DNA of 64,000 nt from Streptomyces viridochromogenes (GCF_001270495.1 NZ_LGUR01000117.1:310001-374000), one strand, 5' to 3'. Shown: positions 42,855 through 50,450, counted from the first letter of the stretch. The notes: generated by a model not told the origin, from the sequence alone. Numbers and translations are program-made.

Positions 42855-45239
42855 TCAGTCCTCGTGCCCGAGCTGAAGGTCGCGTTCCGTACGGCCCCCT
42901 CCGGCGACTTGGAGCACGGTGGCGACCGGCGGGTAACCCGTGGCGATGACGGTGTACTCGCCGGTGGCCAGATCGACGAACCGGAAGGTGCCGTCCGGTC
43001 CGGTGGTCAGCGAGTCCATGACGTTGCCGGCCGCGTCGAGGAGGGTCACGCGCGCGTCCTCGACGGGCCGTCCGCCGCCCGCCCGCACGGTGCCGCGCAG
43101 CAGGGCGCCGCCGGCGAGTTCGATGTCCTGACGGGTCTCGCGGGCCGCCTTGACGGTGACGGGAACGGCGGCCGGGCGGAACGCGGCCGCGCTCGCGGCG
43201 AGGGTGTACTCCCCGGCCACGAGTTCGGTGATGACGTAGCCGCCCTCGCGTCCGCTGCGGGTGGTGGCGACGACTTCGCCGTGCACGTCGGTGAGCGTGA
43301 CGGTGGCGTCCACGGGGGTGCCGTCCGGGGTGAGCACCCGGCCGGCGAGGCGTCCGGCGCCGCCGAGGACGATGTCCAGTACGACGGGGCGCTCACCGAC
43401 GGTCACGGAGACGGCCTGCGGCTGGTGGCCGCCGGCGGCGGCGATCATGACGTACGACCCCGGGCCCGGCGTCGCCAGCGTGTACCGCCCGTCGCCGCCG
43501 CTCCCGCCGCGCCCGACCTGCTGCCCGGCGATGTCGATGAGCGTGAGCGCCGCGCGCGGTACATACGTCCCGTCCGGATGCTGCACCGTGCCGCGCACGG
43601 GAACTTCGGCGGCGTACGGCGAACGGGCCGCGGGGATCGGGGTGTTCACCGGCGCCGATTCCGTCTCCGGGGCCGGGGCGTTGTGGGACACCAGCGGTTT
43701 CTCCTTGAGGAAGAAGGCGATCAGCAGACCGAGGACGAGCACCGGCACGAGGTACAGGAAGATCCTCGGCATGGCGTCCGCGTAGGCCCGGATGTAGTCG
43801 TCGCGCAGCGCCGGGGGCAGGGTGTGGACGAGCTGCGGGGTGATGGACTCGGGGTGGGGCAGCTCGCCGCCCGCGCGCGTGGGGAGGCGTTCGGCCAGGG
43901 CGTCCGTGAGCCGGTCGGCGAACAGCGTGCCGAAGATCGCCGCGCCGACGCTGCCGCCGATCTGCCGGAAGTAGTTGTTGGCGCTGGTGGCGGTGCCGAG
44001 GTCGGCGGGGCGCACGGAGTTCTGCACGGCGAGGATCAGGACCGGCATCACCATGCCGATGCCCGCGCCGAGCACGGCCATCCAGAGGCTGTAGTGCAGC
44101 CGGGGCGTGTCCACTTCGAGGCGGGACAGCAGCCACATGCCGACGGCCGAGAGCGCGCTGCCGAGCACGGTGTAGATCTTGTAGCGGCCGGTGAGGCTGA
44201 TGAGCTGGCCGCAGACGATGGAGGCGCCGACGATGCCGCCCATCATGGGCAGCATCAGCAGGCCCGACTCGGTGGCCGTCGCGCCGTCGACCATCTGGAG
44301 GTAGGTCGGCAGATAGCTGGCGGCGCCGAACAGGGCGACGCCGATCACCAGGCCGACGAGTCCGGTGACGTTGAAGACGGAGTCCCTGAACAGCCGCAGC
44401 GGAATCAGGGGTTCGGCGGCGAAGTGCTCGGCGACGAGGAAGAGGACGGTGGCGAGGGCCGCGCCCGCGCCCAGGCCGAGGATGACGTGGGAGTCCCAGG
44501 CGTACTCGGTACCGCCCCAACTGGTCAGCAGGACCAGGCAGGTGGAGGCGGCGGCGAGCAGCAGGGCGCCGAGGACGTCGAGCCGGGCCTTGGCCTTCGG
44601 CTTGGGCAGCTTCAGCACGACGGCGACGACGGCCAGGGTGACGAGGCCGAAGGGGACGTTGATGTAGAAGCACCACCGCCAGGAGAGGTGGTCCGTGAAG
44701 TAGCCACCCAGCAGGGGCCCGGCGACCGAGGCGAGCCCGAACGCGGCGCCGATCAGGCCCATGAAGCGGCCGCGCTCCCGGGCCGGCACGATGTCCGCGA
44801 TGATCGCCTGGACGCCGATCATGAGCCCGCCCGCGCCGACGCCCTGGACCGCGCGGTAGGCGATCAGCTGGTCCATGGTCTCGGCTCGCCCGGCGAGCGC
44901 CGAGCCGACGACGAAGACGACGATCGCGAACTGGAAGACGCCCTTGCGGCCGAGGAGATCGCCGAGCTTGCCGTAGATCGGCAGTCCGACGGTGGCGGTG
45001 AGCAGGTAGGCGGTGATCGCCCAGGACATCCTGTCCAGGCCGTGCAGCTCGCCGACGATCTTCGGCAGCGCGGTGGCGACGATCATCTGCTCCAGCGCGG
45101 CCAGCAGCAGCGCGAGCATCAGCCCCAGGAAGACCAACCGCACCCGGCGCGGACTCAGCTGGGGCTCGGCGTCCTGGGGTGGAGCCTGTGGAGGGGGTGC
45201 GGTGACGGTTTCGTCCTGCACCAGAGTCGTGCCGCCCAC
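42855..45239 (-). CDS. DHA2-type MFS exporter with C-terminal carboxypeptidase-regulatory-like repeats
   Basis: 794 aa. GTG at 45239 is chosen because GGGGAGCGG precedes it; an ATG at 45299 would add 20 unlikely residues. Residues about 25-510 hold 14 membrane helices of the EmrB/QacA type ([40 protein letters not shown]). Residues about 545-790 contain three tandem beta-sandwich modules ([60 protein letters not shown]), the CarboxypepD_reg-like fold. The tail would lie on one face of the membrane. Substrate is unknown; drug export is the family norm. Confidence 0.87.
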   Translation of the reverse strand: MGGTTLVQDETVTAPPPQAPPQDAEPQLSPRRVRLVFLGLMLALLLAALEQMIVATALPKIVGELHGLDRMSWAITAYLLTATVGLPIYGKLGDLLGRKGVFQFAIVVFVVGSALAGRAETMDQLIAYRAVQGVGAGGLMIGVQAIIADIVPARERGRFMGLIGAAFGLASVAGPLLGGYFTDHLSWRWCFYINVPFGLVTLAVVAVVLKLPKPKAKARLDVLGALLLAAASTCLVLLTSWGGTEYAWDSHVILGLGAGAALATVLFLVAEHFAAEPLIPLRLFRDSVFNVTGLVGLVIGVALFGAASYLPTYLQMVDGATATESGLLMLPMMGGIVGASIVCGQLISLTGRYKIYTVLGSALSAVGMWLLSRLEVDTPRLHYSLWMAVLGAGIGMVMPVLILAVQNSVRPADLGTATSANNYFRQIGGSVGAAIFGTLFADRLTDALAERLPTRAGGELPHPESITPQLVHTLPPALRDDYIRAYADAMPRIFLYLVPVLVLGLLIAFFLKEKPLVSHNAPAPETESAPVNTPIPAARSPYAAEVPVRGTVQHPDGTYVPRAALTLIDIAGQQVGRGGSGGDGRYTLATPGPGSYVMIAAAGGHQPQAVSVTVGERPVVLDIVLGGAGRLAGRVLTPDGTPVDATVTLTDVHGEVVATTRSGREGGYVITELVAGEYTLAASAAAFRPAAVPVTVKAARETRQDIELAGGALLRGTVRAGGGRPVEDARVTLLDAAGNVMDSLTTGPDGTFRFVDLATGEYTVIATGYPPVATVLQVAGGGRTERDLQLGHED

Positions 45240-45385
45240 GTACCGCTCCCCTCGCCGCACCTGCTCACATTTCCCGCAATAGGCGACAACTACGAGCAAG
45301 CACGGCGAGTTACGGCACCGTCCCGGACACGGCCGAGATCCACTCGATCCGGTGAGGAGGCCAAGGACCCCCGAACACCGGGGAC

Positions 45386-45829
45386 TTACTTCTCGACCTC
45401 GGCGGCGAGGTTGGCGAGCAGTGCGTCGTAGATGCGGCCGAGGCCCTTGGGCGCGAAGGTCTTCTCGAAGAAGCCGCCGATGCCGCCGGCGCCCTGCCAG
45501 GTCGTGGTGACGACGACGCGGGACTTGCCCTCACCTGCCGGGGTGACCCGCCAGGTGGTGACCATGGAGGAGTTGCGGTCCTTCTCGACGAGCTCGCCGT
45601 CGGTGGGCTCGCTGACCTCCAGCAGGCAGTCACGGACGCGCTTGCTGGTGGCCTGGAGCTTCCAGTGGACGAGGGTGCCCTCGCCGTCGCCGCCCTCGCG
45701 CACCTCGTACTCGCTGTAGTGCTCGGGCAGGATCTTCTGCCGGGTTCCGCTGTAGTCGGCGAGGGCGTCGAACACCTTCTCCGCGTCCGCCGCGACGACC
45801 CGCTCCGTAGTGGCCTCGACCTGCGCCAT
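45386..45829 (-). CDS. SRPBCC family protein
   Basis: 147 aa. START/polyketide cyclase-like fold: [60 protein letters not shown] and the closing helix [18 protein letters not shown]. Such proteins bind hydrophobic ligands. GGAGGAAGTCA immediately precedes the ATG. The ligand is unknown. Confidence 0.85.
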   Translation of the reverse strand: MAQVEATTERVVAADAEKVFDALADYSGTRQKILPEHYSEYEVREGGDGEGTLVHWKLQATSKRVRDCLLEVSEPTDGELVEKDRNSSMVTTWRVTPAGEGKSRVVVTTTWQGAGGIGGFFEKTFAPKGLGRIYDALLANLAAEVEK

Positions 45830-45977
45830 TGACTTCCTCCAGGACCTGATTTCTCGGGGGTTGGGGCAAGCCAACCACCCCGCCGCCGGAGCACCCAAAT
45901 CGGGGTACCGATCAGCTCACCGAAGCGATCGCACAGTGATCGGAAACGAAGCCGGGAGATAGGTCGCACGATCAAGG

Positions 45978-45989
45978 GAACATGTGTTC
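45978..45989. promoter_or_regulatory. LexA-type SOS box in the promoter of the disrupted radical SAM gene
   Basis: GAACATGTGTTC is a perfect inverted repeat fitting the actinobacterial SOS consensus GAAC-N4-GTTC. A -10-like TATTCT lies immediately downstream (45990-45995) and the ATG 33 nt from the box. LexA bound here would block the promoter until DNA damage. Confidence 0.8.
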
Positions 45990-46021
45990 TATTCTGAGGG
46001 CAGTGCTACCGAGGAGGCACC

Positions 46022-46144
46022 ATGCGCTGGGAGAACCTCACCCTGGAGTCCGAACACAGCCGGGCCGACGCCGCGCTGTTCGGCGCGGACGCCGTGGTCA
46101 CCCGCACCTTCGACACACCCAAAGTCCCCCCAAGGACGTATTAG
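46022..46144 (+). pseudogene. 5' end of Rv2578c-family radical SAM gene, interrupted by prophage
   Basis: ATG at 46022 follows GAGGAGG. The first 33 codons (MRWENLTLESEHSRADAALF then GADAVVTRTFDTP) match the beginning of the actinobacterial Rv2578c-type radical SAM proteins, which continue with an iron-sulfur CxxxCxxC domain. Here the frame passes into phage DNA and ends after KVPPRTY at a TAG (46142). The missing 3' part should lie beyond the right prophage end. Rv2578c homologues are reported as LexA-controlled in mycobacteria, in line with the SOS box upstream. Confidence 0.75.
46105..46130. other. Left attachment site (attL) of the prophage
   Basis: The host gene reads correctly to GACACACCC (46112-46120) and then leaves the expected protein sequence. 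The integrase gene starts 45 nt later. The crossover dinucleotide cannot be fixed without the right end; it should lie within or just before 46112-46121. Confidence 0.65.
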
Positions 46145-46164
46145 GTGCCTGTACGCTTGTCGGC

Positions 46165-47868
46165 ATGCCTACCTCCTCCGCGGCGGACGCTCCCGCCACG
46201 TTCCGGCGTCGCAAGCGGGCCAGCCTCTACGTCCGCCTGTCGGTAGCTGCCGACGCTGAGAACCTGTCACTTGATGGCATGATCGAGGACATGCGCGACC
46301 TCTGTGCGCGCGAGAATCTCGAAGAAGTCGCCTTGCACATCGACGATGGTAAGTCGGGCGGACGGCGCGACCGAGACAAATTCCAGGCTTGGCTCAACGA
46401 CGCACGTACCGGCGCGTGTGACGTCCTCGTCAACCCCGTTACGGACCGCCTGACCCGTGAGGGCCTGAACGTCGCTGCGACGATCCTGGACATCGTGGAG
46501 GGCAAGGACCCAGCGACGGGTGCGCCATCCCACAAGCCGGTCCGCCTGGTCGACTGCAACGGCCTGGACTCCCTCCACGGCGACGCCTTCCGCTTTCGCT
46601 TCGTGATCCAGGCGGAGGTAGGCCGGTCCGAGCGCGAGCGCATCCGTCAGCGTTCACGGGACCGCGAGCGACGGTTGAAGCGCGCCGGCCGCTGGGGCGG
46701 AGGGACGGCCCCCTTCGGCTACAAGGCCGTTCCCAATCCGGAGAAGGACGAGGAGGGCAACCCGAAGGGCTGGGTCCTGGTCATTGAGCCTGCGGAGGCG
46801 AAGGCCGTCCGGGAGGCCGCTGACGCACTCCTGAAGACACCCCCGGACGCGTTCAACAAGGTCGTCCGCCGCATGAACCACAACGGCCCTGCGCCCCGCC
46901 GTGCTGACCACTGGTCCAGGGTCACCCTGCGCCGTGTCCTTACCGGGGACGCGATCCTGGGCCGCGTGTCCGAGAACGGACGGCCACTCCGCGACGCAAA
47001 GGGCGAGATCGTAGCCCCCTTCCCGCCTGTCCTGACGCTGGCCCAGGTGACCGCCCTGCGCGCCCGCCTGGCCGGTACTGGTGTCCAGGCCAAGCTTGCT
47101 GATGGCCGTCCGTCACGCGTCCTGTCCGGACTCCTCACATGCCACTCCTGCCAGGCGGACCTGACTGTCCACCACTCCGTCCGCAGGTACCGCGTAGGCA
47201 AGGAGAAGCGGCTAAAGGAGGTACCACAGATCACGTACCGCTGTCCCACGCGAGGCTACGGCGGCACGTGTGAGAAGCCAGTGGCCGTGTCCGCCGAACC
47301 AGCGGAACAGCACATCGTTGGCCTCTACTTGGCCACGGTTGGCCACATGCCCAGGTACGAGGAGCGGACGACCGTGTCCGGCCTGGAAGAGATGGCCGCC
47401 GTGGAGGAGGAGATCAAGGAGGTACTGGCCGACCTGGCCACGAACGCGGACGCGGACACGTTCGCCCGCCTGCAACAGCTCCAGGCACGTCAAAAGGAGC
47501 TGTCCGAGAAGGACTTGACCACGCGGACAGAGCTGGTACCGACTGGTCAGACCCTGGCGGAGTACTGGGCGGGCGCCATGGTTGACGACCGCCGTGACCT
47601 CCTGGACGAAGCCTTTGAGGAACTGACGATCCTGCCCGGCAAGCGCGGGATCAAGGGGTTCCAGGAGGACCGCCTGATCCGGCGCTGGGCGGAGGATGAC
47701 GAGGAGCTGGACGAGGACCAGGAGGCCCTCCTAGACGCGCTGCCGGCGCCCGCGGAGGCCGTGAAGCCTTCGCCTGACGAGGTCCTGGCGGAGCTGGCGC
47801 CGTACGTGGAGACGGTGAAGCGGCTGAAGGCGGACGGGGTCGACGTGGACTCGTACCTGGTGATGTAG
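46165..47868 (+). CDS. int: Large serine recombinase (phage integrase)
   Basis: 567 aa. Resolvase domain at residues 15-165 with YVRLS (Ser26 the likely nucleophile) and SERERIRQRSRDR helix; recombinase domain to about 300 (GTAPFGYKAV, LRRVLTGDAILGR); zinc ribbon LLTCHSCQADLTV ... RCPTRGYGGTCEKP; a coiled coil at about 400-450 (EEMAAVEEEIKEVLADLATN). Length and architecture match phiC31/TG1-type integrases, which insert unidirectionally. The ATG at 46165 is chosen since the longer frame would run through the host gene. No phage promoter is obvious in the 45 nt between attL and the ATG. Confidence 0.93.
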   Translation: MPTSSAADAPATFRRRKRASLYVRLSVAADAENLSLDGMIEDMRDLCARENLEEVALHIDDGKSGGRRDRDKFQAWLNDARTGACDVLVNPVTDRLTREGLNVAATILDIVEGKDPATGAPSHKPVRLVDCNGLDSLHGDAFRFRFVIQAEVGRSERERIRQRSRDRERRLKRAGRWGGGTAPFGYKAVPNPEKDEEGNPKGWVLVIEPAEAKAVREAADALLKTPPDAFNKVVRRMNHNGPAPRRADHWSRVTLRRVLTGDAILGRVSENGRPLRDAKGEIVAPFPPVLTLAQVTALRARLAGTGVQAKLADGRPSRVLSGLLTCHSCQADLTVHHSVRRYRVGKEKRLKEVPQITYRCPTRGYGGTCEKPVAVSAEPAEQHIVGLYLATVGHMPRYEERTTVSGLEEMAAVEEEIKEVLADLATNADADTFARLQQLQARQKELSEKDLTTRTELVPTGQTLAEYWAGAMVDDRRDLLDEAFEELTILPGKRGIKGFQEDRLIRRWAEDDEELDEDQEALLDALPAPAEAVKPSPDEVLAELAPYVETVKRLKADGVDVDSYLVM

Positions 47869-47910
47869 GGGCCGAGGGGCCGACAGCGGGCGAGTTGTTC
47901 TCTTATTTTT

Positions 47911-47984
47911 GTTCTGTCCCACTAACTAAATAATCTCTACTTCTTCTCGCCTCTTGGGGCTTAGCCCAGAAGCTGGGACAGAAC
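47911..47984 (+). ncRNA. Candidate structured element after int: long-range inverted repeat
   Basis: In the 200-nt AT-rich gap 47869-48068 after int, GTTCTGTCCCA (47911-47921) is matched perfectly by TGGGACAGAAC (47974-47984). The intervening 52 nt include the smaller hairpin TGGGGC-TTA-GCCCA. It could be a terminator, an RNA or a protein site. Identity unknown. Confidence 0.4.
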
Positions 47985-48009
47985 TCCTCCTTTCAGAACA
48001 GCGCAGATC

Positions 48010-48069
48010 AGGGGACCTCCTCTCCGGTCAGGTAGCGAATCGCTCACCCGACCTGAGGAGAGGTCCCCT
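48010..48069 (+). promoter_or_regulatory. Hairpin sequestering the ribosome binding site of the zinc-finger gene
   Basis: Three collinear stems fold on one axis: AGGGGACC with GGTCCCCT (8 bp), TCTCC with GGAGA (5 bp) and TCAGGT with ACCTGA (6 bp), capped by AGCG-AAT-CGCT. The 3' strand contains the ribosome binding site GAGGAGAGG and reaches the TTG start at 48069. Translation should require melting of this stem. Confidence 0.6.
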
Positions 48070-48452
48070 TGGTCGTCCAAGAGACCCACTGCGCCCACTG
48101 CGGCGACCCCCTGACCGGCCGTCAGCGCCGTACGTGCTCGCCACGCTGCCGGAAGGCCGTACAGCGCTCCGCGCCTGCCCTGCGGACGTGCAAGCTGTGT
48201 CGCCAGCCCTTCCAGCCGTCCGGCCCTGGCCGACAGTCCATCTGCCCGTACGACGACGCGGACGACTTCTGTCAGGGCCTCCAGGACGACCAGGAGGACG
48301 CGGAGGCCGCGCGCCTGGCCGCCCGCGAGGAGGCTGTGTGCGAGGGCCCTGAGTGCTCCTCTCCGCTGCCGTACGCCGGACGTGGGCGCCCGCCCCGGTT
48401 CTGCTCCTCCTCATGCCGCACGCGCGCCTACCGGCGGGAGGCTCGATCGTGA
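48069..48452 (+). CDS. Phage zinc-finger protein (three Cys-rich modules)
   Basis: 127 aa from TTG at 48069, with GAGGAGAGG 5 nt upstream. Three zinc-binding modules: CAHCGDPLTGRQRRTCSPRC, CKLCRQPFQP...SICPYDDADDFC and CEGPECSSP...FCSSSCRTRAYRRE. The CxxC...CxxxC(R) pattern resembles phage zinc-finger proteins of unknown role that might bind nucleic acid. Its stop overlaps the GTG of the HNH gene (GTGA), so the two are coupled. Confidence 0.7.
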   Translation: MVVQETHCAHCGDPLTGRQRRTCSPRCRKAVQRSAPALRTCKLCRQPFQPSGPGRQSICPYDDADDFCQGLQDDQEDAEAARLAAREEAVCEGPECSSPLPYAGRGRPPRFCSSSCRTRAYRREARS

Positions 48453-49129
48453 ACGCAGTCTCCGCAGTCCCCGCGCCACTCCTGGCCGACCGCCAGGCCC
48501 GCACGCGCGTCAACCGCCGTCTGGCCGCCCTGGGCGTCCCTGCGAAGGCGTGCAGCCTCTGCTACACCCTGAAGGGCCTGGACGCCTTCCCTGTCCACCA
48601 GGGCGGCTTCCGTGGCCGTCTGGCCCGCTGCAAGGAGTGCCACCGCGCCGGCCAGGCCCGCCTTCGCAAGGATCCCGCCTACCGTGCCGCGGAGCGCCAG
48701 CAACAGCGTCCGTACGACCGCAAGCGGGCCCTGGAGGACGACCGCAGGGCCTACATGCTGGGTCGCTCGCAGCTTCGCCGTGCGCTGGAGGTCGGTGCCG
48801 AGTACGACGGCCACCAGCCGGAGGACCTGGCCCTTCACTGGGATGACGAGGGCTACTACGCGTGCGTGTGCTGCGGTGGCCCATACGAGCACCTGGACCA
48901 CAACGTCCCCTTGATCAGGGGCGGCTCACACACGCTGGACAACCTCCTGCCACTCTGCCAGGACTGCAACCTGGCCAAGTCCGGTAAGTGCCCGTACCGC
49001 TTCTACGCGGAGCGCTTCCCTGCGCTGAAGCCCTACCTGGCGCCTTTCTTCGACGTTCACGAACGCCTGACGGAGGAGGAGCTGGCCGCCCGCGAGGCTG
49101 CCGTTAACGACTCAAGCGAGGCGGCTTGA
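48449..49129 (+). CDS. HNH endonuclease with N-terminal zinc ribbon
   Basis: 226 aa from GTG at 48449. Residues 35-66 hold CSLCYTLKGLDAFPV...CKECHRAGQ, a zinc ribbon; residues 135-180 hold the HNH centre: CVCCGGPYEHLDHNVPLIRG, GGSHTLDNLLPLCQDCNLAK, with the His-Asn-His catalytic set framed by two CxxC pairs. Such nucleases assist packaging or act as homing enzymes. Located between the zinc-finger gene and a promoter. Confidence 0.85.
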   Translation: MNAVSAVPAPLLADRQARTRVNRRLAALGVPAKACSLCYTLKGLDAFPVHQGGFRGRLARCKECHRAGQARLRKDPAYRAAERQQQRPYDRKRALEDDRRAYMLGRSQLRRALEVGAEYDGHQPEDLALHWDDEGYYACVCCGGPYEHLDHNVPLIRGGSHTLDNLLPLCQDCNLAKSGKCPYRFYAERFPALKPYLAPFFDVHERLTEEELAAREAAVNDSSEAA

Positions 49130-49155
49130 CTCGACTCAATTGAGTCGGCTACTTT
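49126..49155 (+). promoter_or_regulatory. Candidate phage promoter with palindromic operator in the spacer
   Basis: TTGACT (49126-49131) and TACTTT (49150-49155) are 18 nt apart and fit -35/-10 elements. The spacer contains the perfect 16-bp palindrome CGACTCAATTGAGTCG (49132-49147). A dimeric repressor or MerR-like activator could bind between the two elements. The start of the small zinc-ribbon gene lies 40 nt downstream with its own ribosome binding site. Confidence 0.5.
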
Positions 49156-49194
49156 GGAGGCCCGCCAGGTTGGCGGGGACGAGAGGGGTTAACG

Positions 49195-49329
49195 ATGATC
49201 ATGCAGTGTGGTGGGTGCTCCGCAGATGTTCGCGTGACGCGGCAACAGTTCAAGGACGAGGACACGGCACCGTGTGACAACTGCCCGGCAGGGGTCGACC
49301 TGGCTCACGCCCGTGCCCACAGCAACTAA
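49195..49329 (+). CDS. Small zinc-ribbon protein (44 aa)
   Basis: ATG at 49195 follows GAGAGGGG. The product MIMQCGGCSADVRVTRQQFK ... CDNCPAGVDLAHARAHSN has two CxxC pairs (residues 5/8 and 27/30) that can hold one zinc ion. Similar tiny proteins are common in actinophages; function unknown. First gene behind the palindromic promoter. Confidence 0.65.
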   Translation: MIMQCGGCSADVRVTRQQFKDEDTAPCDNCPAGVDLAHARAHSN

Positions 49330-49348
49330 CCGTTAACGACTGACGCTC

Positions 49349-49376
49349 GGCCCCTGGCCTTCCCGCTGGGGGCCTT
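49349..49376 (+). terminator. Terminator after the zinc-ribbon gene
   Basis: GGCCCC (49349-49354) pairs with GGGGCC (49369-49374), 20 nt after the stop codon, followed by TTC. Modest 6-bp stem. Confidence 0.4.
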
Positions 49377-49436
49377 CGTCATGCCCCCAAGTTACCGCCC
49401 GGTAGGGGACATCCTCACCGGTCAGTAGTAGGGACA

Positions 49437-49506
49437 GACGAGGTCCTGGAGTGCCGCGCACTCAGCAACGAATGCGACCTGGCGGTCTGAGCGCTAGGAC
49501 CTCGTC
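49437..49506 (+). ncRNA. Candidate multi-branched structured RNA
   Basis: A perfect 11-bp outer stem GACGAGGTCCT/AGGACCTCGTC closes 48 nt that contain two further hairpins: GAGTGC-CGC-GCACTC and GACC-TGGC-GGTC. The result is a compact 70-nt branched fold just upstream of the tRNA-like element. It lacks a T-loop consensus and is not a standard tRNA. No known family is recognised. Confidence 0.4.
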
Positions 49507-49518
49507 GACAGTCCTCGC

Positions 49519-49621
49519 CCCTTCGTAGCTCAGTTGGTAGAGCGGCCACCCCTCCACGCCTCACCCAGGCGGGAGGACAGTGGCGACGGTTGATGCGCTG
49601 GTTCGAGACCAGCCGAAGGGA
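49519..49621 (+). tRNA. tRNA-like gene with hairpin insert in the anticodon loop
   Basis: Canonical acceptor (CCCTTCG/CGAAGGG plus A73), D arm (GCTC-AGTTGGTA-GAGC) and T arm (GCTGG-TTCGAGA-CCAGC) are all perfect. The anticodon stem GCCAC/GTGGC encloses a 30-nt loop instead of 7, filled by the hairpin CCTCCACGCCT-CACCC-AGGCGGGAGG, and the variable region is 12 nt. It is 103 nt in all. Either a tRNA interrupted by an insert or a tRNA-like decoy; amino acid cannot be assigned. Confidence 0.45.
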
Positions 49622-49664
49622 CTTGCGCGACTCCGGGGCGTCCTCTCCCCCGTTGAGCGCGCTC

Positions 49665-49707
49665 TGGGGCCCTGTTGCGACGCCTGAGGGCGGGAGACAG
49701 GGCCCCA
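49665..49707 (+). other. Strong hairpin
   Basis: TGGGGCCCTGT (49665-49675) pairs perfectly with ACAGGGCCCCA (49697-49707); the loop contains CGCC-TGAG-GGCG. Possibly an RNA processing signal or terminator within the tRNA region. Confidence 0.4.
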
Positions 49708-49816
49708 TCAACCTCTGCGCGGAGGGTTCGACAGCGAGGGTGGATGGTGAGAGCGCCCGATGCCGCACAGTAGCCGTGGCCGTAGGTGAACCCCTGCGGC
49801 GCGACGGCCCCAAGAC

Positions 49817-49853
49817 TTCCCCGCCCTGGGTGTTTGGCCTCCAGGTCGGGGAA
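49817..49853 (+). other. Hairpin with one internal mismatch
   Basis: TTCCCCG/CGGGGAA (7 bp) continues after one C-T mismatch into CCTGG/CCAGG (5 bp), 12 bp in total around an 11-nt loop. Located 100 nt before the tRNA-Glu gene. Role unknown. Confidence 0.4.
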
Positions 49854-49952
49854 CGCTGCTCCCTCGCCCCTCGTAGCTGTCGGGTCTGGGTCATGCATGC
49901 GGGTAGCGCCCGCAGGCTCGGAAACTCCCCCTGATCAGGGGACGGAAGAGCG

Positions 49953-50025
49953 GTGCCGGTCGTCTAACGGCCTAGGACTCCTCCCCTTCCGGGAGGTAAT
50001 GCAGGTTCGAATCCTGTCCGGCACA
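49953..50025 (+). tRNA. tRNA-Glu (anticodon UUC)
   Basis: 73 nt cloverleaf: acceptor GTGCCGG/CCGGCAC with A73, D arm with TAACGGCCTA loop, anticodon stem CCTCC/GGAGG, T arm GCAGG-TTCGAAT-CCTGT. The anticodon loop CCTTCCG places TTC at 34-36, matching Glu, and the D arm is like chromosomal tRNA-Glu. Odd points are C at position 33 instead of the near-universal U and C at 37 instead of a purine. CCA is not encoded. Confidence 0.75.
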
Positions 50026-50225
50026 CTCCGCCCCGCAGGCCCTAAGCCTGCGCTCCCGCCCTGGCGGGTGACTGGTCCGTTGGGCGCGGACAGGGTAGGG
50101 GCGGACGCGCCCGACAGGTTGAAGCGCTGGCGACGGCGCGAGGGGTTCAAATCCCGACTACCCGCAACGCTTTGCAGGCTTCTGACCTGCGTTAACGACA
50201 CTTTCCCGCTGCCCTGGAGGCCACC

Positions 50226-50450
50226 GTGACGAAGGCGTGGCTCGCGTGGCTGGCCGCGTTCGTGGCCCTGGAGGCCAAGGCCCTGGCCGACAAGCGCAAG
50301 GGCGACACGCTCAGCGAGCACGCCTGGCGCTGGTTCGGCATCAAGGCCCAGTCGCCCATGCCGTCCGGCTGGGTACGCTTCCGGCGCTTCAGCCTCCTCG
50401 CCGGCCTGGTGTGGCTCACGCTCCACTTTCTGACGGGCGGCTGGGTGTAG
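50226..50450 (+). CDS. Small phage membrane protein
   Basis: 74 aa from GTG at 50226 with GGAGG 5 nt upstream. An N-terminal amphipathic helix (AWLAWLAAFVALEAKALADK), a basic middle (RWFGIK, VRFRRF) and a C-terminal membrane helix LLAGLVWLTLHFLTGGWV. Function unknown. Its 3' end overlaps a minus-strand ORF by 35 nt. Confidence 0.6.
   Translation: MTKAWLAWLAAFVALEAKALADKRKGDTLSEHAWRWFGIKAQSPMPSGWVRFRRFSLLAGLVWLTLHFLTGGWV

Larger units (their letters stand above)
49330..50225 (+). other. Non-coding structured region with tRNA genes
   Basis: No convincing protein gene is seen in these 0.9 kb; the frames that stay open have no phage-like sequence or ribosome binding site. The stretch holds a series of long perfect stems (49349-49374, 49437-49506, 49665-49707, 49817-49853, 49928-49941), one tRNA gene (49953) and one tRNA-like element (49519). 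A degenerate tRNA-like fold lies at 50093-50164. It separates the early HNH cluster from the late operon. Confidence 0.6.

Noticed and set aside
45982..46164. N-terminal extension of the integrase
   Set aside because: It runs through the host promoter and radical SAM fragment in another frame; homologous integrases start at about 46165.
48069..49510. An IscB/HEARO-like system (HNH nuclease next to structured RNA)
   Set aside because: The HNH protein is 226 aa and lacks RuvC, bridge helix or PLMP domains, and the RNA does not match the known fold.
49779..49801. Similarity to the 3' end of small-subunit rRNA (GTAGGTGAACC, CTGCGG)
   Set aside because: A short chance match to the eukaryotic 18S end with no flanking rRNA sequence.
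49415..49898. Protein genes on either strand of the tRNA region
   Set aside because: These frames overlap the tRNA-like genes and stems, lack ribosome binding sites and show Arg/Pro-rich shadow composition.
50093..50164. Another tRNA gene
   Set aside because: TTCAAAT sits at the right distance and GGGTAG/CTACCC pair, but the T stem has only 3 bp and the D arm is not canonical.
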